Shown here piece by piece: positions 31,879 to 40,752 of a stretch of 64,000 nucleotides of DNA. The notes under the pieces are model-generated. The model searched no databases, had not been told where the DNA came from, and saw only the letters and a list, made by a program, of their open reading frames with translations. The stretch spans positions 186,001 to 250,000 of the forward strand of contig NZ_JAPHPW010000003.1 in the NCBI RefSeq assembly GCF_026241515.1, given 5' to 3'. The stretch comes from Vibrio sp. 14G-20. Lineage in GTDB: Bacteria > Pseudomonadota > Gammaproteobacteria > Enterobacterales > Vibrionaceae. The position numbers were made by a program, and so were the translations under genes. Every line of letters starts with the position of its first letter. Within the stretch, counting starts at the first letter, position 1.

Positions 31879-33306
31879 GTGACAGACTTAATCAATTTGA
31901 TGAACGATCTCCTTTGGGGATCTATCTTAGTTTACTTACTGGTTGGTGTGGGTATCTACTTCACTGTACGACTAGGCTTCATTCAATTCCGCCATTTCGG
32001 CCACATGTTCTCTGTTCTTAGAAACAGCCGTAAAGCAGACAGTGCTGGTATCTCTTCTTTCCAAGCTCTTTGTACTAGTCTCGCTGCTCGTGTCGGTACG
32101 GGTAACATGGCAGGTGTTGCTGTAGCTCTAACCGCTGGTGGCCCTGGCGCTATCTTCTGGATGTGGCTAATCGCAATGCTAGGTATGGCAACATCGTTTG
32201 CAGAAAGCACACTGGCACAGCTATACAAAACGCGTGACAACGAAGGTAACTACCGCGGCGGCCCTGCATACTACATGGAGAAAGGCCTAGGCATGCGTTG
32301 GATGGGGGTTCTATTCTCTATCTTCCTAATCATTGCATTTGGTCTTGTATTCAACGCGGTTCAAGCAAACGCGATTGCAAGCGCAATGAACACAGCATTT
32401 GACCTTGAGCGTAGCTACGTTGGTGTTGGTATCGTAATTATCTCTGCATTCGTTATCTTCGGTGGTATCCGTAAGATTGCACGTACAGCAGAAATTATCG
32501 TTCCAATCATGGCATTGGCTTACCTAGCGATCGCTATGTACGTGATGTTCACAAACATTGAGAAAGTGCCTGAAGTACTGGCTCTTATCTTCAAGAGTGC
32601 ATTCGGTCTGCAAGAAGCAGCGGCGGGTGGCTTAGGTTACGCAATCGCACAAGCGATGATTAACGGCATCAAACGTGGTTTGTTCTCGAACGAAGCGGGT
32701 ATGGGTTCTGCGCCAAACGCAGCAGCTTCTGCTACGCCTTACCCACCGCATCCAGCATCACAAGGTTACGTGCAAATGCTAGGCGTGTTCATGGATACCA
32801 TTGTTATCTGTTCAGCAACAGTAGCAATCATCCTGATGTCTGGTGAGTATGTACCACACGGTGAAGTAACAGGTATCGAACTAACGCAACGTGCATTAAC
32901 AGCACAAGTTGGCGAATGGGGCGGCATCTTTGTAGCGGTAGCGATTTTCTTCTTCGCTTTCACTTCAATCATTGCAAACTACTCGTACGCTGAAACGAAC
33001 CTTATCTTCCTTGAGCACAACAACAAGAAAGGCCTAGTGCTGTTCCGTATTGTTGTTCTGGGTATGGTTATGTTCGGCTCTCTAGCGACACTACCAACGG
33101 TATGGGCTCTGGCTGACGTATCGATGGGTTTAATGGCGATTGTTAACTTGGTGGCGATTATCCTGCTATCGGGCATCGTGATTAAGCTAGCGAAAGACTA
33201 CAACCGCCAACTAGACGCGGGTAAAGTACCAACATTCGATTCGAATGACTTCCCAGAGCTTAAGTCTCAACTGGAAGACGGTATTTGGGACAACAACAAG
33301 AAGTAG
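31879..33306 (+). CDS. Sodium/alanine (AlsT/AGCS-type) symporter
   Basis: The 475-residue polytopic inner-membrane protein contains the AGCS family signature CTSLAARVGTGNMAGVAVAL followed by TAGGPGAIFWMW, plus NEAGMGSAPNAAASA and about ten to eleven hydrophobic segments. It resembles E. coli AlsT (YaaJ), which transports alanine or related amino acids with Na+. The start is the GTG at 31879 (TDLINLMNDLLWGS), which aligns with the E. coli start and has GAGG 6 bases upstream; an in-frame GTG at 31852 with AGGAAG upstream would add nine residues and cannot be excluded. yaaA follows, as it neighbours yaaJ in E. coli. Confidence 0.9.
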   Translation: MTDLINLMNDLLWGSILVYLLVGVGIYFTVRLGFIQFRHFGHMFSVLRNSRKADSAGISSFQALCTSLAARVGTGNMAGVAVALTAGGPGAIFWMWLIAMLGMATSFAESTLAQLYKTRDNEGNYRGGPAYYMEKGLGMRWMGVLFSIFLIIAFGLVFNAVQANAIASAMNTAFDLERSYVGVGIVIISAFVIFGGIRKIARTAEIIVPIMALAYLAIAMYVMFTNIEKVPEVLALIFKSAFGLQEAAAGGLGYAIAQAMINGIKRGLFSNEAGMGSAPNAAASATPYPPHPASQGYVQMLGVFMDTIVICSATVAIILMSGEYVPHGEVTGIELTQRALTAQVGEWGGIFVAVAIFFFAFTSIIANYSYAETNLIFLEHNNKKGLVLFRIVVLGMVMFGSLATLPTVWALADVSMGLMAIVNLVAIILLSGIVIKLAKDYNRQLDAGKVPTFDSNDFPELKSQLEDGIWDNNKK

Positions 33307-33346
33307 TCTTGTTGGAGCGATAAATCGCTCATCCTAAAACGATTAG

Positions 33347-33376
33347 AAAGGCTAAGGTTTCGACCTTAGCCTTTTT
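33347..33376 (+). terminator. Terminator after the symporter gene
   Basis: AAAGGCTAAGGT pairs with ACCTTAGCCTTT around a TTCG tetraloop, followed by a T run. A smaller stem (GAGCGAT/ATCGCTC, 33316-33331) precedes it. Confidence 0.9.
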
Positions 33377-33533
33377 CTTTGTCTGTTATTTGTCTCATTC
33401 TGTCTACCAAAGCTCATTCCCCCTATCGAAGCTCATTCTCCCTATTAAAGTAATAGGAATAGTCATAAAGACAAGTTGATGTTTTTTCTATACTCTAGCA
33501 GCATCCAGTTAGATAACCGATTAGGGTAAAGTT

Positions 33534-34310
33534 ATGTTAGTTGTCGTTTCTCCAGCCAAAACACTTGATTACGAATCACCAATAGCGACTGAACGCTTTA
33601 GTCAGCCTGAGTTTGTTGAACACTCTGCTGAGTTGATTGAAGAGTGCCGTAAGCTGACGCCAGTGGATATTTCTGCACTGATGAAAGTCAGCGATAAAAT
33701 CGCAGGGTTGAACGTAGCGCGCTTTGAGCAGTGGAGCGAGACCTTTACCCAAGACAACGCACGCCAAGCAATCCTAGCCTTTAAGGGCGATGTATACACT
33801 GGCCTAGACGCTGAAACGCTATCGGATGAAGATTTTGACTACGCACAAAATCATCTGCGCATGCTTTCTGGCCTATATGGTTTGCTTAAGCCGTTAGATT
33901 TGATGCAGCCTTACCGCCTAGAGATGGGCACACGCTTAGCGAATGCTCGTGGTACTAACTTGTACCAGTTCTGGGGCAATATCATCACAGACAAGCTGGA
34001 TGAAGCGTTGAATGCCCAAGGCGACAATGTGTTGATCAACCTAGCGTCTAACGAATACTTTAAAGCAGTGAAGCCGAAGAGCCTTGATGGTCAAATCATC
34101 ACGCCAGTTTTTAAAGACTGCAAGAATGGCCAGTACAAAGTGATCAGCTTTTACGCGAAAAAAGCGCGTGGCATGATGGCTCGGTACATCATTGAGAACA
34201 AAATCGATTCAGTTGAAGCGTTGACCCAATTTGATACGGCGGGTTATTACTTCGTTGAAGAAGAGTCGAACGCGAAAGAGTTGGTCTTCAAGCGCGAAGA
34301 ACAAAACTAG
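33534..34310 (+). CDS. yaaA: Peroxide stress protein YaaA
   Basis: The 258-residue product has the family's opening [15 protein letters not shown] and the segment [13 protein letters not shown], followed by [19 protein letters not shown] and [15 protein letters not shown]. coli YaaA (DUF328) limits intracellular iron and DNA damage during hydrogen peroxide stress and binds DNA. Full length. It stands alone between two terminators. The thrABC...alsT-yaaA neighbourhood resembles the E. coli thr-yaaA-yaaJ region, with several genes inserted. Confidence 0.95.
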   Translation: MLVVVSPAKTLDYESPIATERFSQPEFVEHSAELIEECRKLTPVDISALMKVSDKIAGLNVARFEQWSETFTQDNARQAILAFKGDVYTGLDAETLSDEDFDYAQNHLRMLSGLYGLLKPLDLMQPYRLEMGTRLANARGTNLYQFWGNIITDKLDEALNAQGDNVLINLASNEYFKAVKPKSLDGQIITPVFKDCKNGQYKVISFYAKKARGMMARYIIENKIDSVEALTQFDTAGYYFVEEESNAKELVFKREEQN

Positions 34311-34362
34311 ACGCTATCGATTAATAGTCGTCACGCTATACGGCGAGATACCCATTAGATAG

Positions 34363-34398
34363 AAAAAGCCCCATGCAGATAACTGCATGGGGCTTTTT
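34363..34398. terminator. Bidirectional terminator between yaaA and srmB
   Basis: AAAAAGCCCCATGCAG pairs with CTGCATGGGGCTTTTT around loop ATAA, a 16-bp perfect stem with A5/T5 flanks. Confidence 0.95.
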
Positions 34399-34423
34399 AT
34401 TGAATCATAGAAAGGCGGTTAGA

Positions 34424-35689
34424 TTACTTGTTCTTAACGGCTTTCTTTTTCTTAGCGATTTTCTTTTTCTTAGCAATTTTTTGCTTCGCTACCGCTTTCT
34501 TGTCTTCTTTCTTCGGTTTCTTCTTCTTCGTTACCGCGGCTTTCTTATGCGTTGGGCGCATGCCTTCGATGAAGCGCTCTTTGATCGCATCTTCAGTGTA
34601 ACGAGCAACACGTTCAATCATTAGCTGATCGTGTGCTTCAATGATAGAAACCGCGTTACCTTTTTTACCTGCACGAGCCGTACGGCCGATACGGTGTAGG
34701 TAGACATCTGCTGTACGTGGCATGTCGTAGTTAATAACGTGGCTCACATCTGGAAGGTCGATACCACGAGCTGCGACGTCAGTTGCCAGCAGTACGTTGA
34801 TAGAACCATCGCGGAAACGAGCAATAGCGTTGTTACGACGATCTTGAGGCATTTCACCTTGGATCCATACACACGGGATCTGTGCACTTTCTAGTTGAGC
34901 TCGAAGGTCACCTAGGCGGTCACGAGTCTTCAAGAAGATGATGCTGCGTTCAGCTTGCTCTGTGATGATATGTTTTAGGATATCAAGTTTGTGTTTCGCT
35001 GAATCGGCGCGGTGATACCATTGAGTGATCTTCTTACGTTCACGAAGTGATGATTTCGCATCGATCTCCGCTGGGTTTTTCAGCAGATCTTCAGTGAAAC
35101 CTTCAATGCCTTTACCTTCTAGCGTTGCTGAGAACAGTAAAGTTTGCTTACGCCAGCGACATTCTGCTGATAAACGGTCCACAACCGGGCCAAAGCCCAT
35201 GTCTAGCATGCGGTCTGCTTCATCCAGAACTAACCATTCAATCGCACGACAATCGAAACGCTCACCTTCAATGTATTCCATCAGACGACCAGGTGTTGCG
35301 ACTACGATATCCTGAGTTGTACTTAAGATCTCTGCGTGCTCTTGGTACATCACACCGCCCGTGATCGTGAAGATATTTAGGCTAGTGTATTTAGCAAGCT
35401 CACGTGCTTGTTCGGTGATCTGCATTGCTAGCTCACGCGTTGGCGTCAGGATAAGCATACGTGCAGGGCCAGATTTCTTACGTGGGAAATCCAGTAGGTA
35501 TTGCAGTGCTGGCAATACAAATGATGCTGTTTTACCAGTACCTGTTGGCGCAGAAGCCAAAACGTCTCTTCCATCTAACGCTTGTGGGATAGCTTCAGCT
35601 TGTATCTGTGTAGGGCGTTCGTAGCCCATTTCGTCAATTGCTTTAAGCAGCTCTTGGTTTAGATCGAGTTCTGCAAAGGTTCTGATCAC
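34424..35689 (-). CDS. srmB: DEAD-box RNA helicase SrmB
   Basis: The 421-residue helicase has the Q motif (ERPTQIQ), Walker A (SAPTGTGKT), PTRELA, TPGRL, DEAD (VLDEADRM), SAT (SATLEGKG), and the C-terminal-domain motifs ATDVAARGID and HRIGRTARAG. SrmB assists early 50S ribosomal subunit assembly. The C-terminal 45 residues are extremely Lys-rich with tandem IAKKKK units, a basic RNA-binding tail. The trmN6 gene lies 107 bp upstream on the same strand, whereas in E. coli srmB and yfiC (trmN6) are divergent; the pairing is conserved and supports the assignment. Confidence 0.92.
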   Translation of the reverse strand: MIRTFAELDLNQELLKAIDEMGYERPTQIQAEAIPQALDGRDVLASAPTGTGKTASFVLPALQYLLDFPRKKSGPARMLILTPTRELAMQITEQARELAKYTSLNIFTITGGVMYQEHAEILSTTQDIVVATPGRLMEYIEGERFDCRAIEWLVLDEADRMLDMGFGPVVDRLSAECRWRKQTLLFSATLEGKGIEGFTEDLLKNPAEIDAKSSLRERKKITQWYHRADSAKHKLDILKHIITEQAERSIIFLKTRDRLGDLRAQLESAQIPCVWIQGEMPQDRRNNAIARFRDGSINVLLATDVAARGIDLPDVSHVINYDMPRTADVYLHRIGRTARAGKKGNAVSIIEAHDQLMIERVARYTEDAIKERFIEGMRPTHKKAAVTKKKKPKKEDKKAVAKQKIAKKKKIAKKKKAVKNK

Positions 35690-35796
35690 TGTTGTTTCTC
35701 CACAAGCAATAAATGTTTCTGCCTCAAAAAGCAGACGATAAAAAAGAGTAGTCGGACATTATAGAAGCATTAGTGATTAGGATCACATGGTATTTG

Positions 35797-36525
35797 CTAC
35801 ATCTTGAGATAAAAATCTTTAGTAAGGGCAATAAATGCCTCGCTATAACCGCCATCGTGATGGATCGTAAGCGATTCACGCTTCAAATCTTGCTCGCAAG
35901 CAGGATCTTTAGACAATTCAAACAGAACTCGAATTGCCGGTTTTTTGTCGGTTGTTTTCACATCAAGGCGTTTTGCTAGGTACCAACCACATTGCTCGGC
36001 AAGTTTGATGAAGCCTTCTCCCTCTGGAGTTGGCAGTATGAAGCTGGCCGTCGCAGAGTCGGTTGTTATCTCGAAGCAACGCTTTGCAAGATCAAAGTGA
36101 TCTAAGCTGTCTGTGTGTCTGGCGGTGGCTCTTTGGCTTTGTTGAGCCTGTTCTCCAGAGTTGAAGTAGGGCGGGTTACAGATGATTGCATCAAACCTTT
36201 GTGGAAAATCCGCCGTTAACACGCTGCCGTGATAAAGGGATATTCTATCTTGCCAAGGCGACTGCTCAATATTGACTGTGGCAGCATCAATGGCGTGTTG
36301 ATCAATATCTATCGCAGAGATTAAAGCATCCTCAAAACGCTGCGTAGCCATCAAGGCCAACAAACCTGTTCCTGTTCCAATATCGAGTACACATGATCTT
36401 TGTGGCAGGCTTACCCACGCGCCAAGTAATACGCCATCGGTACTGACTGGCATGCCGCTTTGCCCGCCGTAAATTGAGAATTGCTTAAAATTGAAGCTTT
36501 TAGTTTGCACTGTTTTGTCTTTCAT
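35797..36525 (-). CDS. trmN6: tRNA1(Val) (adenine-37-N6)-methyltransferase
   Basis: The 242-residue SAM-dependent methyltransferase has the SAM motif [14 protein letters not shown] (45-58) and the N6-adenine catalytic motif NPPY (117-120), and starts with [25 protein letters not shown] as in E. coli YfiC. It methylates N6 of A37 in tRNA-Val. Full length, C-terminus [12 protein letters not shown] matching the family. It lies directly upstream of srmB. Confidence 0.93.
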   Translation of the reverse strand: MKDKTVQTKSFNFKQFSIYGGQSGMPVSTDGVLLGAWVSLPQRSCVLDIGTGTGLLALMATQRFEDALISAIDIDQHAIDAATVNIEQSPWQDRISLYHGSVLTADFPQRFDAIICNPPYFNSGEQAQQSQRATARHTDSLDHFDLAKRCFEITTDSATASFILPTPEGEGFIKLAEQCGWYLAKRLDVKTTDKKPAIRVLFELSKDPACEQDLKRESLTIHHDGGYSEAFIALTKDFYLKM

Positions 36526-36839
36526 TAATGTTCTGAGTATCGAGATATTTTAAGTGATTAGCTCTAATGTTAACCGCTTGTATGAATCAATGTTCTGCTT
36601 GGGAAACTATTGTTGTGAATTATGGTTAGTTTATAATTGTGGCTATTTTTCTATAGCTAGTGGAATCCACTGCTTTTTGTTCTCATATGCAAATTTATAT
36701 GGTGTTTTTGTGTGGTGACTTGCAGCTAGTCAGTTGTTTCGTCATTATGCGCGACTATTTTATAGATTGATTGGCAGCTTTGAGCTGTAACATTCATGTA
36801 AGCACAACATAAACTCATAAATATAACTAAGGATTATCT
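36526..36839 (+). promoter_or_regulatory. Intergenic region between trmN6 and brnQ
   Basis: About 310 AT-rich bases between divergent genes. It must hold both promoters. No gene, terminator or clear repeat was seen. Confidence 0.3.
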
Positions 36840-38153
36840 GTGAAACAGAGTCTAAAACTAACAGATATAATGGCATTGGGCTTTATGCTTTTTGCGTTTT
36901 TCTTGGGTGCGGGTAACATCATCTTCCCACCTCTAGCTGGCCAATTAGCCGGTGATCACTTCCTTCCCGCTATGTCTGGTTTTCTGCTGACTGCCGTTGG
37001 TCTGCCGTTAATCACTATCGTCGCGGTCGCAGTGGCTGGTGGCTCTTGGGGTCACTTAACTAAAGATCTTCCTAAGAAAGCTGCAACCATCATGGCTGTG
37101 CTGATCTTTATCATTATCGGTCCTGCATTTGCTGCACCGCGTACTGGCCTTGTTGCCTATGAGATGGCGGTGAAACCGTTCTTCATCGATGCCTCTCAAG
37201 CTCACCTTACGCTTTTTTCGATTGCATTTTTTGTAGTAGCGATGTTCTTCTCATGGTCGCAAGGTAAGCTTATTGACGTCATTGGTAAGGTACTAACACC
37301 TGCACTGTTCGTTGGTTTGGTTGTACTGGCGATTGCTGTATTCGTTAACCCTCAAGGCGATATTCTTGCGGCTCACGGTGAGTACATCACTCAACCACTG
37401 ACCAAAGGTTTCCTTGAAGGCTACAACACCATGGATACTTTTGCTTCTTTGATGTTTGGTATGCTGATTGTTGATGCGATTCGTAGCAAGGGCATTACTG
37501 ACCGTGCAGCGACGACTAAGTACCTGATCAGCGCTGGTTGCATTGCCGCAGCAGGTCTAGCGTTTGTTTACATCTCTCTATTCTTCCTAGGCGCAACAAG
37601 TGCAACAGTCGCAGCCGGTGCAGACAATGGCGGCGCTATCTTAAGCCTATACGTTCAATCGTTGTTTGGTCCTTCTGGTCAGCTAGTGCTTTCTGTGATC
37701 GTACTATTAGCGTGTCTAACTACGGCGATTGGCCTTGTGTCAGCATGTTCTGATTACTTCAGCTCGCTAACGCCTCTGTCTTACAAGACTTGGGTAATCA
37801 TCAACGGTGTCGCTTGTGCAACCGTTGCGAACGTTGGCCTTTCTCAACTGATTTCTCTGTCTGTTCCAGTACTGTTTGCACTGTACCCAGTCGCTATCGC
37901 GTTGGTTGCTCTGACATTCTTGCGTAGCCGTTTCCCTAATCCAAAAGCGGCTTACCGCGTAGTGGTATTAGTGTCACTGCTGTTTGCTCTTATTGATGGC
38001 GCTAAAGTAGCGGGTGTAGACGTGTCTGCACTTAAGATGTTGCCACTGTTTGAGATCGGTATGGGTTGGTTGCTTCCAACAACTGCTGCAATCATCTGTA
38101 TGTTCTTCGTTGGTAAATCAACAGAACAAGAGATGGCTGAAGAGACTGTTTAA
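36840..38153 (+). CDS. brnQ: Branched-chain amino acid:cation symporter BrnQ
   Basis: The 437-residue inner-membrane protein has about twelve hydrophobic segments and the LIVCS family features FFLGAGNIIFPPLAGQ, AAPRTGLVAYEMAV and LACLTTAIGLVSACSDYF. It imports Leu, Ile and Val with Na+ or H+. The start is GTG (KQSLKLTDIMALGF) with AAGGA 7 bases upstream. It stands alone and ends at a strong terminator. Confidence 0.94.
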   Translation: MKQSLKLTDIMALGFMLFAFFLGAGNIIFPPLAGQLAGDHFLPAMSGFLLTAVGLPLITIVAVAVAGGSWGHLTKDLPKKAATIMAVLIFIIIGPAFAAPRTGLVAYEMAVKPFFIDASQAHLTLFSIAFFVVAMFFSWSQGKLIDVIGKVLTPALFVGLVVLAIAVFVNPQGDILAAHGEYITQPLTKGFLEGYNTMDTFASLMFGMLIVDAIRSKGITDRAATTKYLISAGCIAAAGLAFVYISLFFLGATSATVAAGADNGGAILSLYVQSLFGPSGQLVLSVIVLLACLTTAIGLVSACSDYFSSLTPLSYKTWVIINGVACATVANVGLSQLISLSVPVLFALYPVAIALVALTFLRSRFPNPKAAYRVVVLVSLLFALIDGAKVAGVDVSALKMLPLFEIGMGWLLPTTAAIICMFFVGKSTEQEMAEETV

Positions 38154-38192
38154 TCTTCCGTTGAGATTAGATTGTCCTTCGAGATGAAATAG

Positions 38193-38229
38193 AAAAGGCC
38201 TCATTACTTCGCAGTAATGAGGCCTTTTT
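38193..38229. terminator. Bidirectional terminator between brnQ and fldB
   Basis: AAAAGGCCTCATTACT pairs with AGTAATGAGGCCTTTT around loop TCGC, a 16-bp perfect stem with A and T flanks. Confidence 0.95.
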
Positions 38230-38280
38230 GTATTCTGTGTGTTTCTATATATGAACAGCTCTTCGAGTGTGAATATGCGC

Positions 38281-38802
38281 TTATAGCTTTTCGCTGTACT
38301 CAACCAGAACTTGTTCTACCCAGCTTGCGATACGGTCGTCGCTCAATTCGTATTGTGAATCTTCATCAAGCGCCAAACCAACGAATTGTGATTTGTCTTC
38401 CGTTAACGCTTTAGACGCTTCGAACTCGTAGCTATCATCGTTTGGCCAGAAGCCAACAAACTCTGCACCCGCGGTTTTCAGTTCATCATGCAATAGACCC
38501 ATCGCATCTAGGAACCATTCGCCGTAGCCTTCTTGGTCACCTAAACCAAACAGAGCCACAACCTTGCCTTTCATTGGCGTGGTTGCGATGTCTTCCCACA
38601 GTTCATTCCAATCTTCTTGGATTTCACCGAAGTCCCAAGTCGAGATGCCCAGCAATAAAAGGTCGTAGTCCGCCATCAATGAAAGAGGGGTTTCTTTCAC
38701 GTTATGGATATCAACTAGGTCTTCACCAATAATGCCGCGAATTTTCTCTGCTGCCATTTCTGTGTAGCAGGTGGTTGAGCCGTAAAATAATCCAATTTTC
38801 AT
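38281..38802 (-). CDS. fldB: Flavodoxin FldB
   Basis: The 173-residue long-chain flavodoxin carries the FMN phosphate-loop motif [26 protein letters not shown] and [14 protein letters not shown]. It transfers single electrons in low-potential reactions. Located directly upstream of and divergent from xerD, as fldB is next to xerD in E. coli, which favours FldB over FldA. Acidic throughout, as usual for flavodoxins. Confidence 0.9.
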   Translation of the reverse strand: MKIGLFYGSTTCYTEMAAEKIRGIIGEDLVDIHNVKETPLSLMADYDLLLLGISTWDFGEIQEDWNELWEDIATTPMKGKVVALFGLGDQEGYGEWFLDAMGLLHDELKTAGAEFVGFWPNDDSYEFEASKALTEDKSQFVGLALDEDSQYELSDDRIASWVEQVLVEYSEKL

Positions 38803-38952
38803 AGCAAACGTTCGATTTTAATTTCAGATGGCGAATTCTAACCATAAATCGACTTCGATTGCAGCGATTATCCGCTCAAGTCGTAATTTTTATGGCATTC
38901 ATATTTGCTCTGGCATACTCTCAAAACAGTTTCCAATATTGTGAGTAACACT

Positions 38953-39867
38953 ATGCAGTCGCCTCAAGGGCAGAGCGCAGACCACGGTCTCGTTGAGCAG
39001 TTTTTAGATGCTATGTGGATGGAGCGAGGATTATCGGAGAATACGCTTGTCTCGTACCGTACCGATTTGTCCAAGTTATTAGCGTGGATGGAAAAGAACA
39101 ATTACCGCCTCGACTTCATTAGCCTTTCAGGTTTACAGGATTATCAAGGCTGGTTAGCCGACGCTGATTTTAAGCAGACTTCTCGTGCTCGTATGTTGTC
39201 GGCGATTCGTCGCTTGTTCCAATATTTACACCGCGAGAAAATCAGAGGCGATGATCCAAGCGCCTTGTTGATTAGCCCGAAGCTGCCGCAACGCTTGCCG
39301 AAAGATTTGAGCGAAGAGCAGGTTGATGCTTTGCTTGATGCGCCAGATCCGAACGATCCGATTGAGCTTCGCGATAAGGCGATGCTTGAGTTACTCTATG
39401 CAACCGGTTTGCGTGTGACAGAACTGGTTAGTTTGACGATGGAAAACATCAGCCTAAGACAGGGCGTGGTGCGTGTTATTGGTAAGGGTGGTAAAGAGCG
39501 CTTGGTACCCATGGGTGAAAATGCGGTGGATTGGATAGAGACTTTTATTGAACAAGGTCGTCCACATCTACTTGGTGAAAACAGTTCTGATGTGGTTTTT
39601 CCGAGTAAACGCTCCAAGCAAATGACCCGTCAGACGTTCTGGTATCGTATCAAGCACTACTCGGTCGTCGCTGGGATCGACACAGAGCTGTTGTCACCAC
39701 ACGTATTGAGACACGCTTTTGCGACGCATTTACTGAACTATGGCGCAGATCTCAGGGTCGTACAGATGTTACTTGGGCATAGTGACTTATCGACAACCCA
39801 AATTTATACTCACGTGGCGACTGAAAGGCTGAAGCAAATTCACGCGCAGCATCACCCACGTGCTTAA
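38953..39867 (+). CDS. xerD: Site-specific tyrosine recombinase XerD
   Basis: The 304-residue recombinase resolves chromosome dimers at dif with XerC and FtsK. Catalytic residues are visible: Arg154 in ATGLRVTEL, Lys in IGKGGKERL, His-x-x-Arg in SPHVLRHAFATHLL, His in LGHSDLST and nucleophile Tyr285 in QIYTHV. The N-terminal DNA-binding domain starts LVEQFLDAMWMERGLS. The start at 38953 is chosen by family length; upstream TTG and GTG codons in frame are possible but without better ribosome sites. First of the conserved xerD-dsbC-recJ-prfB-lysS run. Confidence 0.95.
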   Translation: MQSPQGQSADHGLVEQFLDAMWMERGLSENTLVSYRTDLSKLLAWMEKNNYRLDFISLSGLQDYQGWLADADFKQTSRARMLSAIRRLFQYLHREKIRGDDPSALLISPKLPQRLPKDLSEEQVDALLDAPDPNDPIELRDKAMLELLYATGLRVTELVSLTMENISLRQGVVRVIGKGGKERLVPMGENAVDWIETFIEQGRPHLLGENSSDVVFPSKRSKQMTRQTFWYRIKHYSVVAGIDTELLSPHVLRHAFATHLLNYGADLRVVQMLLGHSDLSTTQIYTHVATERLKQIHAQHHPRA

Positions 39868-39893
39868 ATCCATTTATTTTTAAGGTGAACTTA

Positions 39894-40673
39894 ATGAGCG
39901 TATTACGCCGTCTTCCTCTACTAGCGCTTCCTCTTATGATTACTGCATGTAATGCATCAGAAGCGAAAGTAGAAACAACATCAACAGCCGTAGAAGCTGC
40001 TCCAGCTCAAGCTATTGATACAGCTGCGTTAACTAAGCGTTTTGAAAAAATCGGTATTAAAGTTGATAAGATTGTTCCTTCGGATATCGATGGTCTGTTA
40101 GAGGTTCAAACGAACAGCGGTATTATCTTTTCTTCTCCAGAGGGCGATCACTTTCTAGCCGGTACACTTTACTCTTTGGATGACAACGGTAAGTTCAGTG
40201 ATGTTTTGGCTGAGCGTCAAGCTCCGTTGAATGCTGAAAAAGTTGCGGCGATGTCGGATACGGTTATCGAATATAAAGCCGATAACGAAAAGTATGTTGT
40301 AACGGTATTTACTGACATTACGTGTGGCTACTGTGTTCGTCTGCACAGCCAAATGCAGGGCTACAACGATCTGGGTATCACCGTTCGTTACATGGCTTAC
40401 CCACGCCAAGGCGCGACAGGGCAAGTTGCCGATCAAATGGCAGCAATCTGGGCGTCAGATGATCCAAAAACAGCGATGCATGACGCTAAAGTAAACCGTC
40501 AAATGCCAGCGTCTGGTAAAGACCTAGCAGAGCAAAAGCAGATCATTGCTAAACAATACCAACTGGGTCGTGAGCTTGGCATCAATGGCACACCGGCTAT
40601 CGTGCTAGCAAGTGGTGAGTTGGTGAGTGGTTACTTACCGCCAGCACAACTTCTTCAACGTTTAGAGCAATAA
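39894..40673 (+). CDS. dsbC: Thiol:disulfide interchange protein DsbC, predicted lipoprotein form
   Basis: The 259-residue product is a periplasmic disulfide isomerase with active site CGYC in FTDITCGYCVRLHSQM and the cis-Pro loop NGTPAIVLASG. Two things are unusual. The signal ends MITAC (Cys19), a good lipobox, followed by about 28 Ala/Thr/Glu-rich residues that could be a tether, so it may be membrane-anchored. The two cysteines of the second, structural disulfide of E. coli DsbC are both absent (AIWASDD and PASGKDL here). AAGGTG lies 6 bases before the ATG; an in-frame GTG 9 bases upstream is less likely. Confidence 0.92.
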   Translation: MSVLRRLPLLALPLMITACNASEAKVETTSTAVEAAPAQAIDTAALTKRFEKIGIKVDKIVPSDIDGLLEVQTNSGIIFSSPEGDHFLAGTLYSLDDNGKFSDVLAERQAPLNAEKVAAMSDTVIEYKADNEKYVVTVFTDITCGYCVRLHSQMQGYNDLGITVRYMAYPRQGATGQVADQMAAIWASDDPKTAMHDAKVNRQMPASGKDLAEQKQIIAKQYQLGRELGINGTPAIVLASGELVSGYLPPAQLLQRLEQ

Positions 40674-40752
40674 TCTCGTTTCTGTATTGCTAATTTGTCC
40701 CCCATGTTTTTGATTTAAGGAGTGGCCTGATTGATATCGGGCCCATTTTTAT

